A stretch of 64,000 nt of DNA, taken from the NCBI RefSeq assembly GCF_947499585.1, contig NZ_CANMOO010000001.1, positions 1,240,001 to 1,304,000 on the forward strand, in the 5' to 3' direction. The DNA comes from an uncultured Allomuricauda sp. Its GTDB lineage: Bacteria > Bacteroidota > Bacteroidia > Flavobacteriales > Flavobacteriaceae. The number at the start of each line of letters is the position of its first letter. Within the stretch, counting starts at the first letter, position 1. This document shows, in pieces, positions 8,719 through 17,132 of the stretch. Both the position numbers and the translations under genes were made by a program. The notes under the pieces were generated by a model, which saw only the letters and a list, made by a program, of their open reading frames with translations, made no database searches and had not been told where the DNA came from.

Positions 8719-10263
8719 ATGAACAAGATTACCATTCTATGGGTCGATGACGAGATCGATCTATTAAAACCCCATATCCTTTTTCTTGAAAAGAAAAACT
8801 ATAAAGTAGTTACCAGTCAAAGTGGTCAGGATGCATTGGATGAAATAAAAAACACCTTTTTTGACATTGTTTTTTTAGATGAGAACATGCCTGGGCTTTC
8901 TGGTTTGGAAACCTTGACTGAAATTAAAAAGCATGACGCTTCCATACCTGTGGTAATGATCACTAAAAGTGAGGAAGAGTATATTATGGATGAGGCGATA
9001 GGTTCTAAGATTGCCGACTATTTAATTAAGCCTGTAAATCCAAATCAAATATTGTTGTCCTTAAAAAAGAGTTTGGATAACTCGCGTCTGGTATCAGAGA
9101 AAACCACATCAAATTATCAGCAAGAATTTAGAAAGATTGCCATGGATTTATCCATGGTCAACAGCCATGAAGAGTGGGCAGAACTTTATAAAAAACTTAT
9201 TTACTGGGAACTTCAATTGGAAGAAATTGAAGACTCTGGAATGTTCGAAATTTTAGAATCTCAAAAAGTTGAAGCCAATTCGCAGTTTAGCAAGTTTGTG
9301 GATAAGAACTATAGTGATTGGTTCAAGGATAACGATGGCCCAGTCATGTCCCATACCCTTTTCAGAGAAAAGATTCAACCAGAGTTGGATGGGAACAAGA
9401 CTTTATTAATAGTAATTGATAATTTAAGATATGATCAATGGGTTGCTTTTGAAGAAACACTGGCAGTGCATTACAAGAAAAAACAAGAGGGGTCATATTA
9501 CAGCATTCTTCCTACGGCAACGCAATATGCAAGAAATGCGATTTTCTCTGGACTCATGCCTTTGGATATGGAAAAACAACATCCAAATTGGTGGAAAAAC
9601 GATACTGATGAAGGTGGTAAGAACTTGTTTGAAGCAGAGTTTCTAGGTGCTCAACTAAAGCGATTGGGATTAAACTTAAAGTGGGAGTACCATAAAATCA
9701 GTAGTCTCCGTCAAGGAAAACAATTATCTCAAAACTTCAAATCACAGAAGGATAATGATCTTACGGTACTCGTTTACAATTTTGTGGACATGCTCTCCCA
9801 CTCCAAAACAGAGATGGAAGTGATAAAAGAATTGGCCTCTAATGATAAAGCGTATCGCTCACTCACTTTAAGTTGGTTCAAAAATTCGCCATTGTTGGAA
9901 ATTATTCAACAAGCCCAAAATATGGGTATGAAGTTGATTTTGACCACAGACCATGGAACCATTAATGTAAAACAGCCCTCCAAGGTAATCGGTGATAGAG
10001 AAACCAGTCTTAACTTAAGGTATAAGACAGGAAGAAGTCTTACGTATGAGGACAAGGATGTACTCGCTACCAAAAACCCGCAGAGCATTCATCTACCAAA
10101 TATCAATTTGAGCAGCTGCTATATTTTTGCCAAAAACGATTTGTTTTTTGCGTATCCAAATAACTACAATCATTACGTAGGTTATTATAGAAATACCTAT
10201 CAACATGGTGGCGTATCATTAGAAGAAATTATTGTTCCTTTTGTAGTTTTGGACCCAAAATAA
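8719..10263 (+). CDS. porX: PorX: type IX secretion response regulator with PglZ domain
   Basis: A 514-residue protein with an N-terminal receiver domain and a C-terminal PglZ (alkaline-phosphatase-fold) domain, the domain layout of PorX. PorX is known to control the type IX secretion system in Bacteroidota and, in the species studied, its PglZ domain acts on nucleotide substrates. In the receiver, Asp54 (FLDENMPG) is the phosphorylation site with Thr82 and Lys104. The PglZ part begins near residue 225, with IDNLRYDQW (D234), PTATQYARNAIF near 265-276, TTDHGT and a late HGG providing metal-site residues. No sensor kinase gene (porY) is adjacent. It diverges from the HD gene and is followed 6 bases later by tsaE. 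Confidence 0.93.
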   Translation: MNKITILWVDDEIDLLKPHILFLEKKNYKVVTSQSGQDALDEIKNTFFDIVFLDENMPGLSGLETLTEIKKHDASIPVVMITKSEEEYIMDEAIGSKIADYLIKPVNPNQILLSLKKSLDNSRLVSEKTTSNYQQEFRKIAMDLSMVNSHEEWAELYKKLIYWELQLEEIEDSGMFEILESQKVEANSQFSKFVDKNYSDWFKDNDGPVMSHTLFREKIQPELDGNKTLLIVIDNLRYDQWVAFEETLAVHYKKKQEGSYYSILPTATQYARNAIFSGLMPLDMEKQHPNWWKNDTDEGGKNLFEAEFLGAQLKRLGLNLKWEYHKISSLRQGKQLSQNFKSQKDNDLTVLVYNFVDMLSHSKTEMEVIKELASNDKAYRSLTLSWFKNSPLLEIIQQAQNMGMKLILTTDHGTINVKQPSKVIGDRETSLNLRYKTGRSLTYEDKDVLATKNPQSIHLPNINLSSCYIFAKNDLFFAYPNNYNHYVGYYRNTYQHGGVSLEEIIVPFVVLDPK

Positions 10264-10269
10264 TATACT

Positions 10270-10686
10270 TTGAAAATTACGTTTCAGCTTGACGAGTTAC
10301 ATAAGGTCGCTAAAAGTTTTTTAAAACATACAAAAGGAAAGGTCGTTTGTTTTCATGGAGAAATGGGCGCAGGTAAAACCACTCTCATAAAAGCCATTGT
10401 ACAAGAACTTGGAGGAATTGATCTAGCCAACAGCCCTACTTTTGGTTTGGTGAATGAATATCAAGATGCCAATGAAAATCTTTTGGCCTTTCATTTTGAT
10501 TTTTATCGAATAGAAAATGAAGTGGAAGCTTTGGATCTTGGTTTTGAAGATTATCTTAATTCCACTGCCTGGTTATTTATAGAATGGCCAAAAAAAATTG
10601 AAGTATTACTGCCTGAAGATGCTGTATCTGTTTACTTACACTTTATCGATGAAAACACTCGCTCAATCGAGTTTAGTCTAGATTGA
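10270..10686 (+). CDS. tsaE: tRNA threonylcarbamoyladenosine biosynthesis ATPase TsaE
   Basis: TsaE is the small ATPase that works with TsaB and TsaD to make t6A37 on ANN-decoding tRNAs. The 138 residues match the family. The Walker A motif GEMGAGKTTLIK lies near residues 30-41, SPTFGLVNEY near 59, and the FHFDFYRI and FIEWP motifs are diagnostic. Translation starts at a TTG at 10270, 6 bases after the porX stop; there is no in-frame ATG before the Walker A motif, so the TTG is needed to give the normal N-terminus. It is probably co-transcribed with porX. Confidence 0.95.
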   Translation: MKITFQLDELHKVAKSFLKHTKGKVVCFHGEMGAGKTTLIKAIVQELGGIDLANSPTFGLVNEYQDANENLLAFHFDFYRIENEVEALDLGFEDYLNSTAWLFIEWPKKIEVLLPEDAVSVYLHFIDENTRSIEFSLD

Positions 10687-10716
10687 TTCTATTAAAACAT
10701 ATCTTCTCCTCAGTTT

Positions 10717-10788
10717 CGATGAACTGCAAATCTGTCGTTAAAAAGCTTTCTTTATAGGATTAAATGCAATTTTTATCGGTGAAATGCA
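10717..10788 (+). promoter_or_regulatory. Pair of imperfect 12-bp direct repeats upstream of the 44-residue peptide promoter
   Basis: CGATGAACTGCA (10717-10728) and CGGTGAAATGCA (10777-10788) match at 10 of 12 positions and start exactly 60 bases apart, about six helical turns. The second ends directly against the TTG -33 box at 10789. A further AATGCA at 10763-10768 forms an inverted pair with TGCATT at 10785-10790. The layout suggests binding sites for a dimeric activator, possibly of the direct-repeat-binding LytTR type, but the factor is unknown. Confidence 0.5.
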
Positions 10789-10817
10789 TTGTAGGTTGGT
10801 AAATTTTCCTACATTTG
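10789..10817 (+). promoter_or_regulatory. Flavobacterial promoter of the 44-residue peptide gene
   Basis: TTG at 10789-10791 and TACATTTG at 10810-10817 with an 18-base spacer match the flavobacterial TTG-N17-21-TAnnTTTG consensus on both elements. It lies 42 bases ahead of the ATG at 10860. This is one of the best promoters in the window. Confidence 0.75.
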
Positions 10818-10859
10818 TTCTTGAAATGAATTCATTTATTAACCAAAAACTCTTTTACG

Positions 10860-10994
10860 ATGAACACTAAAAGACTATTTTTTGGATTACTTGCTGTCGC
10901 TTTCTTGGCAATGACTGCGGTTTCTACCAATGTTATAGACATTGATAAAGACCAAACAGTTAGTGTCGATAAAAAGAATATCAAAGCGAAATAG
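10860..10994 (+). CDS. Small secreted peptide, 44 residues
   Basis: A short open frame from ATG 10860 to TAG 10994. The first ~22 residues (MNTKRLFFGLLAVAFLAMTA) form a clear Sec signal peptide with a basic start and hydrophobic core; the remaining ~20 residues are hydrophilic and charged, rich in Asp and Lys, with no cysteine. Flavobacteria commonly encode short exported peptides of this design, of unknown function. Support for it being a real gene is strong because it has its own consensus promoter, upstream repeats and an intrinsic terminator 22 bases after the stop, making it a monocistronic unit. The mature peptide could be a signal, a surface component or a stress product; nothing in the sequence decides. 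Confidence 0.75.
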   Translation: MNTKRLFFGLLAVAFLAMTAVSTNVIDIDKDQTVSVDKKNIKAK

Positions 10995-11016
10995 CACGAT
11001 TAAAAGTTTTTCTTTT

Positions 11017-11042
11017 AAACCCCTCACTAGAGGGGTTTTTTT
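11017..11042 (+). terminator. Rho-independent terminator after the 44-residue peptide gene
   Basis: A perfect 9-bp GC-rich stem (11017-11025 with 11030-11038) with the tetraloop ACTA runs straight into a T tract ending at 11042. It lies 22 bases after the stop at 10994. Confidence 0.92.
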
Positions 11043-11077
11043 ATACAATAAAAGCAAGCAACTTAAGTTATAACTGT

Positions 11078-11620
11078 ATGCTTAGCAAAAGAAAGGTTAG
11101 AAAACGACTAATAATTGAGGGGTTAATCACTCTTTTAATAGCATTATCTCCGGTATTTTTTTATTCATATAAATACACTCCAAGAGAAACTGAAGTTCTT
11201 GATTTTATCCTTTTTGAAATTACCTCAAATGGGTTTGCTGATGCCAGAACTGCTCTTTGGTACTACTTACTTAAAATTGTCCCTTTAATATTACTCATCA
11301 TTTGGTTTGTTACCAATAAACAATGGTGGTATCATGCAATATTGATTCCAATTGCTATGTATAGTTTTCAATTGTATGCGGTAGTTGCAAATAACTCACA
11401 ACAAGTTGATGAAAATGAAATTTTTTATGTGATAGCCGTCACAATGGTTATAGTGCCCGTGGTATATTTTATTAGAGTGAAATTAATAGATAAACATGTT
11501 CATGGAATCGATTTAGAAGCCATGGACACAGAGCTTCAAATATTAAAAGAAAAAGAAGAACTCCGAAAAGAACGTGAGAAACTAGAACAACGGCAACATA
11601 CCCTTTCAAAAAAGATGTAA
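11078..11620 (+). CDS. Conserved membrane protein with C-terminal coiled coil
   Basis: A 180-residue protein I cannot assign to a named family. Four hydrophobic segments are visible (about residues 11-30, 62-79, 84-105 and 113-132), followed by a highly charged tail of about 45 residues rich in Glu, Lys, Arg and Gln that should form a cytoplasmic coiled coil. The N-terminus is basic (MLSKRKVRKR), consistent with an in-side N-terminus. It starts 36 bases after the preceding terminator and is followed 45 bases later by ald, so the two may be co-transcribed. No catalytic motif is seen. Confidence 0.8.
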   Translation: MLSKRKVRKRLIIEGLITLLIALSPVFFYSYKYTPRETEVLDFILFEITSNGFADARTALWYYLLKIVPLILLIIWFVTNKQWWYHAILIPIAMYSFQLYAVVANNSQQVDENEIFYVIAVTMVIVPVVYFIRVKLIDKHVHGIDLEAMDTELQILKEKEELRKEREKLEQRQHTLSKKM

Positions 11621-11665
11621 ATTTGCTTTTATGCTTTTCTAGCATTATTTTCAGATTTTCATTTT

Positions 11666-12865
11666 ATGAATCAACCATCTTCCCCTTTTAGTAAACAACA
11701 ACTCTTACCCCAAGAAGAAACTTTAGAAATTCTAAAACAAAAAGGAGAACTTTTTATTGGCCTTCCTAGAGAGAATCAGTACCAAGAAAAACGTATTTGT
11801 CTTACCCCAGATGCAGTTAATGCTATTACCGCACATGGACACCGCGTATTGATTGAATCAGGTGCTGGAGATGGTGCCAACTTTTCAGATGCCGATTATA
11901 CCAATGCTGGTGGAGAGATAACCAGAGATACCAAAAAAGTGTTTTCGTGCCCGCTAATTCTAAAGGTGGAACCCCCTACCCTATCTGAGATAGATTTACT
12001 CAACCCACAGACCATAATAATTTCTGCACTTCAGATTAAAACACAGTCCAAGCAGTACTTTGAGGCTATGGCCAAAAAAAGACTTACTGCAATTGCTTTT
12101 GAATACATAAGAGATGAGGATGGAAAATATCCTGCTGTACGATCACTGAGTGAAATTGCTGGTATTTCTTCCATCTTAATAGCAGCAGAATTAATGGCCA
12201 CTACCAATAAGGGCAACGGTTTAATGTTTGGAAATATAAGCGGTGTTCCTCCTGTTGAAGTAGTGATTATTGGCGCCGGAACTGTTGGTGAATTTGCAGC
12301 ACGTTCTGCGCTTGGACTTGGAGCCAACATTAAAATATTTGATAACTCCATTACCAAACTTCGGAATATCCAAACCAACTTGAACCAAACCGTATACACC
12401 TCTACCATTCAACCTAAAAATCTTTTAAAGTCTCTTAAACGCTGTGATGTTGCCATTGGTGCCACCCGGGGACAAGACCGCTCCCCTATTGTAGTCTCTA
12501 GTACCATGGTGGAAAATATGAAGAAAGGTGCAGTAGTTATTGATGTAAGCATTGATATGGGCGGCTGTTTTGAGACCTCCGAAGTCACCAGTCATGACAA
12601 GCCAACCGTAGAAAAATTTGATGTGATTCATTATGGGGTTCCTAATATTCCATCAAGATATCCACGAACATCATCCATATCCATCAGTAATATATTTACA
12701 CCATATTTATTGAAAATTGGTGAAGATGGTGGGTTGGAACATTCGCTGCGTTTTGACAAAGGGTTACGCAACGGTCTCTATATGTACCACGGTATTTTAA
12801 CCAACAAATCTGTTGGAGACTGGTTTGGGCTTACCTATAATGATATTAATTTTCTTATTTTTTAA
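11666..12865 (+). CDS. ald: Alanine dehydrogenase
   Basis: NAD-dependent enzyme that converts L-alanine to pyruvate and ammonia, in the alanine dehydrogenase / transhydrogenase alpha family. The 399 residues are slightly longer than the ~370 of classical Ald because of an N-terminal extension of about 30. Visible features are LPRENQYQEKRICLTPDAV, the catalytic lysine/histidine region, and the Rossmann motif VIIGAGTVGEFAARSALGLG near residues 196-215. The C-terminal half has the D-x-GG and GVPNIPSRYPRTSS segments usual in Ald. A small DUF4258-like gene follows after 6 bases. Confidence 0.9.
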   Translation: MNQPSSPFSKQQLLPQEETLEILKQKGELFIGLPRENQYQEKRICLTPDAVNAITAHGHRVLIESGAGDGANFSDADYTNAGGEITRDTKKVFSCPLILKVEPPTLSEIDLLNPQTIIISALQIKTQSKQYFEAMAKKRLTAIAFEYIRDEDGKYPAVRSLSEIAGISSILIAAELMATTNKGNGLMFGNISGVPPVEVVIIGAGTVGEFAARSALGLGANIKIFDNSITKLRNIQTNLNQTVYTSTIQPKNLLKSLKRCDVAIGATRGQDRSPIVVSSTMVENMKKGAVVIDVSIDMGGCFETSEVTSHDKPTVEKFDVIHYGVPNIPSRYPRTSSISISNIFTPYLLKIGEDGGLEHSLRFDKGLRNGLYMYHGILTNKSVGDWFGLTYNDINFLIF

Positions 12866-12871
12866 ATCAGC

Positions 12872-13246
12872 ATGGCATTTTTAAAACGCTTGGGATGGTA
12901 CCTTGTTGGACTGTCAATTGGAATTGTATTTCTTGTTTTCTTCCTTAAAAAGAAATCTGAGGAAACTGGAACAGAGTTTTGCTATTTCCCCAATTGTAGA
13001 GTTCTAAAAGATATGAGGTCCAAACCTCTTGTTTTTTCTGAAAATATAGGAATTACCACCAAAGATTCGCTCTTAATAAAATCTTTCTTAGAAGGTGGAA
13101 GCATAGATTTTGGTAAAAGCGATACCAAAGCTAAACCTTGTAAAACCTATTACATCTCCAATACTGTAGAGGGAAAAGATTGGGTAATGAAAATGAAGAA
13201 TTGCAATGATAGGGTCATTGCTGAAACTATTCAATCTAGGGACTAA
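12872..13246 (+). CDS. DUF4258-type small membrane-anchored protein
   Basis: A 124-residue protein with one N-terminal transmembrane segment (about residues 7-25) and a basic stop-transfer KKK, followed by a soluble domain containing four spaced cysteines (in FCYFPNC, KPCKTY and KNCNDR). I believe it belongs to the DUF4258 group found next to ald in flavobacteria; function unknown. It begins 6 bases after ald. Its TAA stop shares the four bases CTAA (13243-13246) with the TAG stop of the convergent proline dehydrogenase gene, so no terminator separates them. Confidence 0.8.
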   Translation: MAFLKRLGWYLVGLSIGIVFLVFFLKKKSEETGTEFCYFPNCRVLKDMRSKPLVFSENIGITTKDSLLIKSFLEGGSIDFGKSDTKAKPCKTYYISNTVEGKDWVMKMKNCNDRVIAETIQSRD

Positions 13247-14415
13247 ATATCCAGTTTTCGTCTTTTCTTTTCTTTTTGCAACAATCCAAGTTCCCTGGTA
13301 GTCTGCCCTGCAACAGAAGTATTTTCCTCAGCTCTTCTGATTAGGTATGGCATTACATCTCTAACTGGTCCATAAGGAACATATTTAGCGGCATTGTAAC
13401 CCTCTGCCGTTAAATTATAAGTGATATGATCGCTCATTCCGTACAATTGACCAAACCAAATATTGGCATGCGAAGCGTTCAAACCTTTATCCTTCATTTG
13501 GGAAACAAGCTTTAAACAACTTTCCTCATTATGTGTTCCCGAAAAAATTGAAATCTTGTCCAAATGGTTCATCATAAAAGAAATGGCCTCATCAAAGTTT
13601 TCATCCGTTGCCTGTTTCGATTCACAGATTGGGCTTTTATAGCCATGTTCTTTTGCTCTTTCATTTTCTTTCTCCATATAAGCACCGCGAACTACCTTCA
13701 ACCCAACTTTAAAGTTTTCAGTAGTCGCAGTATCAATCAATTCTTTTAAAAAATCCATTCTATCCCATCGGTACATCTGTAAGGTATTGAACACAACTGC
13801 TTTTTTCTTGTTGTATTTCCGCATCATATCCAAAGAAATAACATCCGCAGCATCCTGCATCCAACTTTCCTCTGCATCAATCAATAAGCACACATCAAGA
13901 TCATGTGCTTTTTTGCAAACTTGATCATATCTATTCAAAACACGTTCCCATTCAGCAGATTCAACATCGTTTAGTGTTTTACCCTCACTGACTTTCACAT
14001 AGAGTTCAAAGCGGCCAAATCCAGTGGGTTTAAACACAGCAAAGGGAATAGCAGCCTTTTCTTTTACAAAATCCAAGACTTCCAACGTCTTGTTCAAAGC
14101 AAAATCAAACTGGTCTTCTATCTCTTTTCCTTCCACTGAGTAATCCAAGATAGAACACACCCCGTTTTCAAACATTTTATCAATAATGGGCATGCAATCT
14201 TCCTCGTTCACCCCTCCACAGAAGTGATCAAAAACTGTTGCCCTAATCAAACCTTCAATAGGGAGATGCGCCTTGATGGCAAAATTGGTTACTGCCGTTC
14301 CAATTTTCACCAATGGTTCGTTTGCAATGAGTTTAAACAAGAAATAAGCGCGTTCTAATTCGGAGTCCGTTTTTAACTGGAATGCTATTGCAGTATTCTC
14401 AAAATTTGGGTACAT
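13243..14415 (-). CDS. Proline dehydrogenase (monofunctional)
   Basis: FAD enzyme oxidising L-proline to pyrroline-5-carboxylate and feeding electrons to the respiratory chain. At 390 residues it is the stand-alone form, not the long PutA fusion, so a separate P5C dehydrogenase must be encoded elsewhere. Typical motifs are KVVRGAYMEKENERA, WFGQLYGMSD and the C-terminal PYGPVRDVMPYLIRRAEEN that binds substrate through paired arginines. A CAAATATA (TATATTTG on the minus strand) lies 23 bases upstream. It diverges from aroB and overlaps the convergent DUF4258 gene by four bases. Confidence 0.94.
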   Translation of the reverse strand: MYPNFENTAIAFQLKTDSELERAYFLFKLIANEPLVKIGTAVTNFAIKAHLPIEGLIRATVFDHFCGGVNEEDCMPIIDKMFENGVCSILDYSVEGKEIEDQFDFALNKTLEVLDFVKEKAAIPFAVFKPTGFGRFELYVKVSEGKTLNDVESAEWERVLNRYDQVCKKAHDLDVCLLIDAEESWMQDAADVISLDMMRKYNKKKAVVFNTLQMYRWDRMDFLKELIDTATTENFKVGLKVVRGAYMEKENERAKEHGYKSPICESKQATDENFDEAISFMMNHLDKISIFSGTHNEESCLKLVSQMKDKGLNASHANIWFGQLYGMSDHITYNLTAEGYNAAKYVPYGPVRDVMPYLIRRAEENTSVAGQTTRELGLLQKEKKRRKLDI

Positions 14416-14437
14416 TATTATCGATATATTAAAGATT

Positions 14438-14445
14438 CAAATATA
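14438..14445 (-). promoter_or_regulatory. Candidate -7 element for proline dehydrogenase
   Basis: TATATTTG on the minus strand, an exact TAnnTTTG match 23 bases before the gene start in the 91-base divergent gap to aroB. A TTG -33 box is not apparent. Confidence 0.5.
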
Positions 14446-14506
14446 AGTAGGGATTCTAGAACATTATCTATAAAAATAGTCTTTATTTAGCAGTGCAAAT
14501 TAAATT

Positions 14507-15562
14507 ATGGAGTCTATAAAATCGCATTCATACGAGGTTCATTTGGAGGAATTGGCGGAAGCTGCTCTTAGACAACACATTGCAAAAAGCAATTACTCCA
14601 AAGTGTTTATTTTGGTTGATGAGAATACCAAAAAGTATTGCTTACCCATTTTCAAAAAGAAGCTTGAAAAAAGGGTTGATGCTATTCTGGAAATACAATC
14701 TGGAGAAGACCATAAAAATATAGCCACTTGCTCAAAGGTTTGGGAGTTATTGTCTCGCCATGATGGGGATAGAAAAAGTCTTTTATTAAATCTTGGCGGA
14801 GGTGTTTTAACGGATCTTGGTGGATTTGTGGCCTCAACTTTTAAACGAGGCATAGATTTTATAAACATTCCCACTACCCTACTTTCCATGGTAGATGCGT
14901 CTATAGGTGGAAAGACTGGAGTTGATCTAGGGGCTTTAAAAAATCAGATTGGAGTCATCAATCAACCACAGATGGTATTGGTATTCCCTTGGTTTCTTAA
15001 AACACTGGAAGCCAGACAACTGAAAAGTGGGTATTCGGAAATGCTGAAACATGGCCTAATCATGGATGCCGATTACTGGAAATCCTTGAAGGAAAAGAAT
15101 GAATTTATAGATGCGCTATGCATTAAAAAATCCATTTCCATAAAAAACGATGTAGTTATCCAAGACCCTACCGAACAAGGTTTACGAAAGATTTTAAATT
15201 TTGGACACACCCTTGGGCATGCCATTGAGTCTTATTGTTTGGAAAATCCTGAAAAGGAAACACTTTTACATGGAGAAGCTATTGCTATTGGTATGATCCT
15301 AGAGGGCTATTTTTCTCATGAACTAAAAGGATTGTCTAAATTATCCCTACAAGAAATAAAAGAAACTTTTCTGAGACACTTTGGACGTGTAACCTTTGAC
15401 AACCAAGATATTAAGGCCATTCTCAAGCTTTTAAAGTACGATAAGAAAAATTCACATGGTGATGTCAATTTTGTTTTACTCCAAGAAATAGGAACTGCGC
15501 TTATAGATATTAAGGTACCGAACAATCTTTTTGCCAAAGCATTTGCTTACTACGCAGAATAG
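14507..15562 (+). CDS. aroB: 3-dehydroquinate synthase
   Basis: Second step of the shikimate pathway, converting DAHP to 3-dehydroquinate with NAD and a divalent metal. The 351 residues match AroB. The NAD-binding loop is LGGGVLTDLGGFVASTF (about residues 98-114), followed by DASIGGKTGVDLGALKNQIG; metal ligands are expected in the FGHTLGHAIE and HGEAIAIGM segments, both present. No other shikimate genes are nearby. The divergent partner is proline dehydrogenase; the next gene downstream starts 95 bases later. Confidence 0.96.
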   Translation: MESIKSHSYEVHLEELAEAALRQHIAKSNYSKVFILVDENTKKYCLPIFKKKLEKRVDAILEIQSGEDHKNIATCSKVWELLSRHDGDRKSLLLNLGGGVLTDLGGFVASTFKRGIDFINIPTTLLSMVDASIGGKTGVDLGALKNQIGVINQPQMVLVFPWFLKTLEARQLKSGYSEMLKHGLIMDADYWKSLKEKNEFIDALCIKKSISIKNDVVIQDPTEQGLRKILNFGHTLGHAIESYCLENPEKETLLHGEAIAIGMILEGYFSHELKGLSKLSLQEIKETFLRHFGRVTFDNQDIKAILKLLKYDKKNSHGDVNFVLLQEIGTALIDIKVPNNLFAKAFAYYAE

Positions 15563-15657
15563 CAAGTATGTATACTAAAAGTTGCCATTGACAACTCTTT
15601 GGATTTATCAGATATAAAAATTCATAGCTTAGGATAGGAAATCAAAACCCATCCAGT

Positions 15658-15996
15658 ATGAAACGAATATTGATAGATTACAAAAAATTGGACCACAAGG
15701 TTGCTGCTGTTTTAATAGATTCTTACCCCTATGGTTATGGTGATGAAGATATTATTACCCTTAAAAAACCAAATGGGGAAATCATTGAAGCTGTTGAAGT
15801 AAAGACTGATGATGCCATTTACTTGGTTAAAATTAGTAAGAGCCTTTCCAAGTTTATCTCAAATTTTGAGGAAAACATTGAAAAAGAATTGGAAAAGAAT
15901 GTAAATGAAGAAGCTGTTCTTGATTCTGAAGAGAATGAATTCAACAATCCAGAATTGGAATCAGATACGGATTTAGAAACTGATAGCCTATACTAA
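15658..15996 (+). CDS. Conserved hypothetical protein with acidic tail
   Basis: A 112-residue cytoplasmic protein with no signal peptide or membrane segment. The first ~70 residues are a compact mixed domain (MKRILIDYKKLDHKV...LVKISKSL). The last ~40 are strongly acidic (many Glu, Asp, Asn) and probably disordered. I do not recognise a named family. The acidic tail could mediate binding to a basic partner, but that is speculation. It runs convergently towards the DinB-like gene, 14 bases away. Confidence 0.7.
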   Translation: MKRILIDYKKLDHKVAAVLIDSYPYGYGDEDIITLKKPNGEIIEAVEVKTDDAIYLVKISKSLSKFISNFEENIEKELEKNVNEEAVLDSEENEFNNPELESDTDLETDSLY

Positions 15997-16010
15997 AAAA
16001 TTACTCTACC

Positions 16011-16526
16011 CTAAGAATAGCGTTCTCGGATTATTTTTAAATGATGGGCCTGGTGTCCACATATAATGAATCCCATTGCCCTAGTACTCATATTGGAGTC
16101 ACTGGCCGTACCAATCCGTTTTAACGCGTCATCATCAAAAGATTTAAAGAGGCTAATGGTGCCATTTCTTACTGCTTGATATTCGTCCAGTATTTCTTTT
16201 TTCGTCTTTCCAGAAGCATTAGATTGGGGTACGTAGACATCTTGATCAAAACCAGCCAATGGTGTATCGTCATTTCTCCCAAATCGTAGTGCCCTGTATT
16301 GAAACACACGTTCAGCATCAATAATATGCATTAAAACTTCAGCCAAGGTCCACTTTCCCTCTCCATAAGAATAGTTCAGTTTTCCTTCTGGAAGTCCTTC
16401 CATAAAAAATGAAAAATCTTTTTCGCCCTCTTTAAGACTAACCATTAAATTAACATCTCCTAAAGCAAGAATGTAAGTATGGTAATAGGGGTTATATTCA
16501 GAAACAGGTAAATCTGTGCTCCTCAT
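16011..16526 (-). CDS. DinB-family protein
   Basis: A 171-residue protein of the DinB/YfiT four-helix-bundle family, which often binds a metal through three histidines and in some members transfers thiols such as bacillithiol. The candidate metal histidines are visible in LMHIIDAERVF (about residue 66) and GHQAHHLKIIRERY at the C-terminus. The substrate of this branch is unknown. It ends 14 bases from the preceding convergent gene and is separated from the upstream lrp-type gene by 26 bases; co-transcription from the lrp promoter is plausible. Confidence 0.85.
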   Translation of the reverse strand: MRSTDLPVSEYNPYYHTYILALGDVNLMVSLKEGEKDFSFFMEGLPEGKLNYSYGEGKWTLAEVLMHIIDAERVFQYRALRFGRNDDTPLAGFDQDVYVPQSNASGKTKKEILDEYQAVRNGTISLFKSFDDDALKRIGTASDSNMSTRAMGFIICGHQAHHLKIIRERYS

Positions 16527-16552
16527 AGTAAAATAAGAAAGTAAATTAAAAA

Positions 16553-17032
16553 TTACAGTTCGTTAAAAATGGTATGCATCAAACGTTTTTTGTCGTTGAT
16601 ACTTTCTTCTAACGAAATCATTGTTTCTGTTCTACTGATACCGTCAATATCATCTATCTTAAAAATGATGTTCTTTGCATGCGTAGTATCCTTAGCCCTT
16701 ATTTTACAGAAGATATTGAATTTTCCAGTAGTGATATGAGCAACAGTAACGTATGGAATTTGGTTAAGACGCTCCAATACAAATTTGGTCTGATGGGTTT
16801 TTTCAAGAAAAATACCAACATAAGCGATAAAAGAATATCCCAGTTTTACATAGTCCAGTGTAAGTGAAGAACCTTTTATTATTCCAGATTCCTCCATTTT
16901 CTTTACCCTCACATGAACTGTACCAGCAGAAATTAAAAGTTTTTTAGCAATATCCGTAAAAGGAGTACGGGTATTGTCTATTAACATGTCTAATATCTGG
17001 TGATCAATTTCGTCCAATTTTACTTTACTCAT
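16553..17032 (-). CDS. Lrp/AsnC-family transcriptional regulator
   Basis: A 159-residue regulator of the feast/famine family. Residues 1 to about 60 form a winged helix-turn-helix (IDHQILDMLIDNTRTPFTDIAKKL, then SAGTVHVRVKKMEESGIIKG). The rest is the alpha/beta RAM domain that binds amino acids and builds dimers and octamers. Lrp proteins commonly control their own gene and amino acid metabolism; ald and proline dehydrogenase a few kilobases away are plausible targets but nothing proves it. A 20-bp A/T palindrome lies 47 bases upstream at the expected -33 position. Confidence 0.93.
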   Translation of the reverse strand: MSKVKLDEIDHQILDMLIDNTRTPFTDIAKKLLISAGTVHVRVKKMEESGIIKGSSLTLDYVKLGYSFIAYVGIFLEKTHQTKFVLERLNQIPYVTVAHITTGKFNIFCKIRAKDTTHAKNIIFKIDDIDGISRTETMISLEESINDKKRLMHTIFNEL

Positions 17033-17049
17033 TGCGCTATTATTTTCAA

Positions 17050-17098
17050 CAAAATTAGTTAATTAAGAAAATATACGTAAAAAAAATGCATTTTTTTT
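17050..17098 (-). promoter_or_regulatory. lrp-type gene promoter with perfect 20-bp palindrome
   Basis: On the minus strand TAATTTTG (17057-17050) matches the TAnnTTTG -7 element, 18 bases before the start. At 17079-17098 lies a perfect palindrome of eight A, TGCA, eight T, centred about 35 bases upstream of the -7 element, where the -33 box should be. Lrp-family proteins favour flexible A/T-rich sites, so this is a good candidate autoregulatory operator. Confidence 0.55.
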
Positions 17099-17132
17099 AA
17101 ATAAAATGTAAGAACTGAGTCCAAACACCTAT

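Noticed and set aside
12031..12408. Antisense open frame of 125 codons within ald
   Set aside because: It lies wholly opposite a well-supported conserved gene, encodes a low-complexity sequence with no family features, and lacks a promoter.
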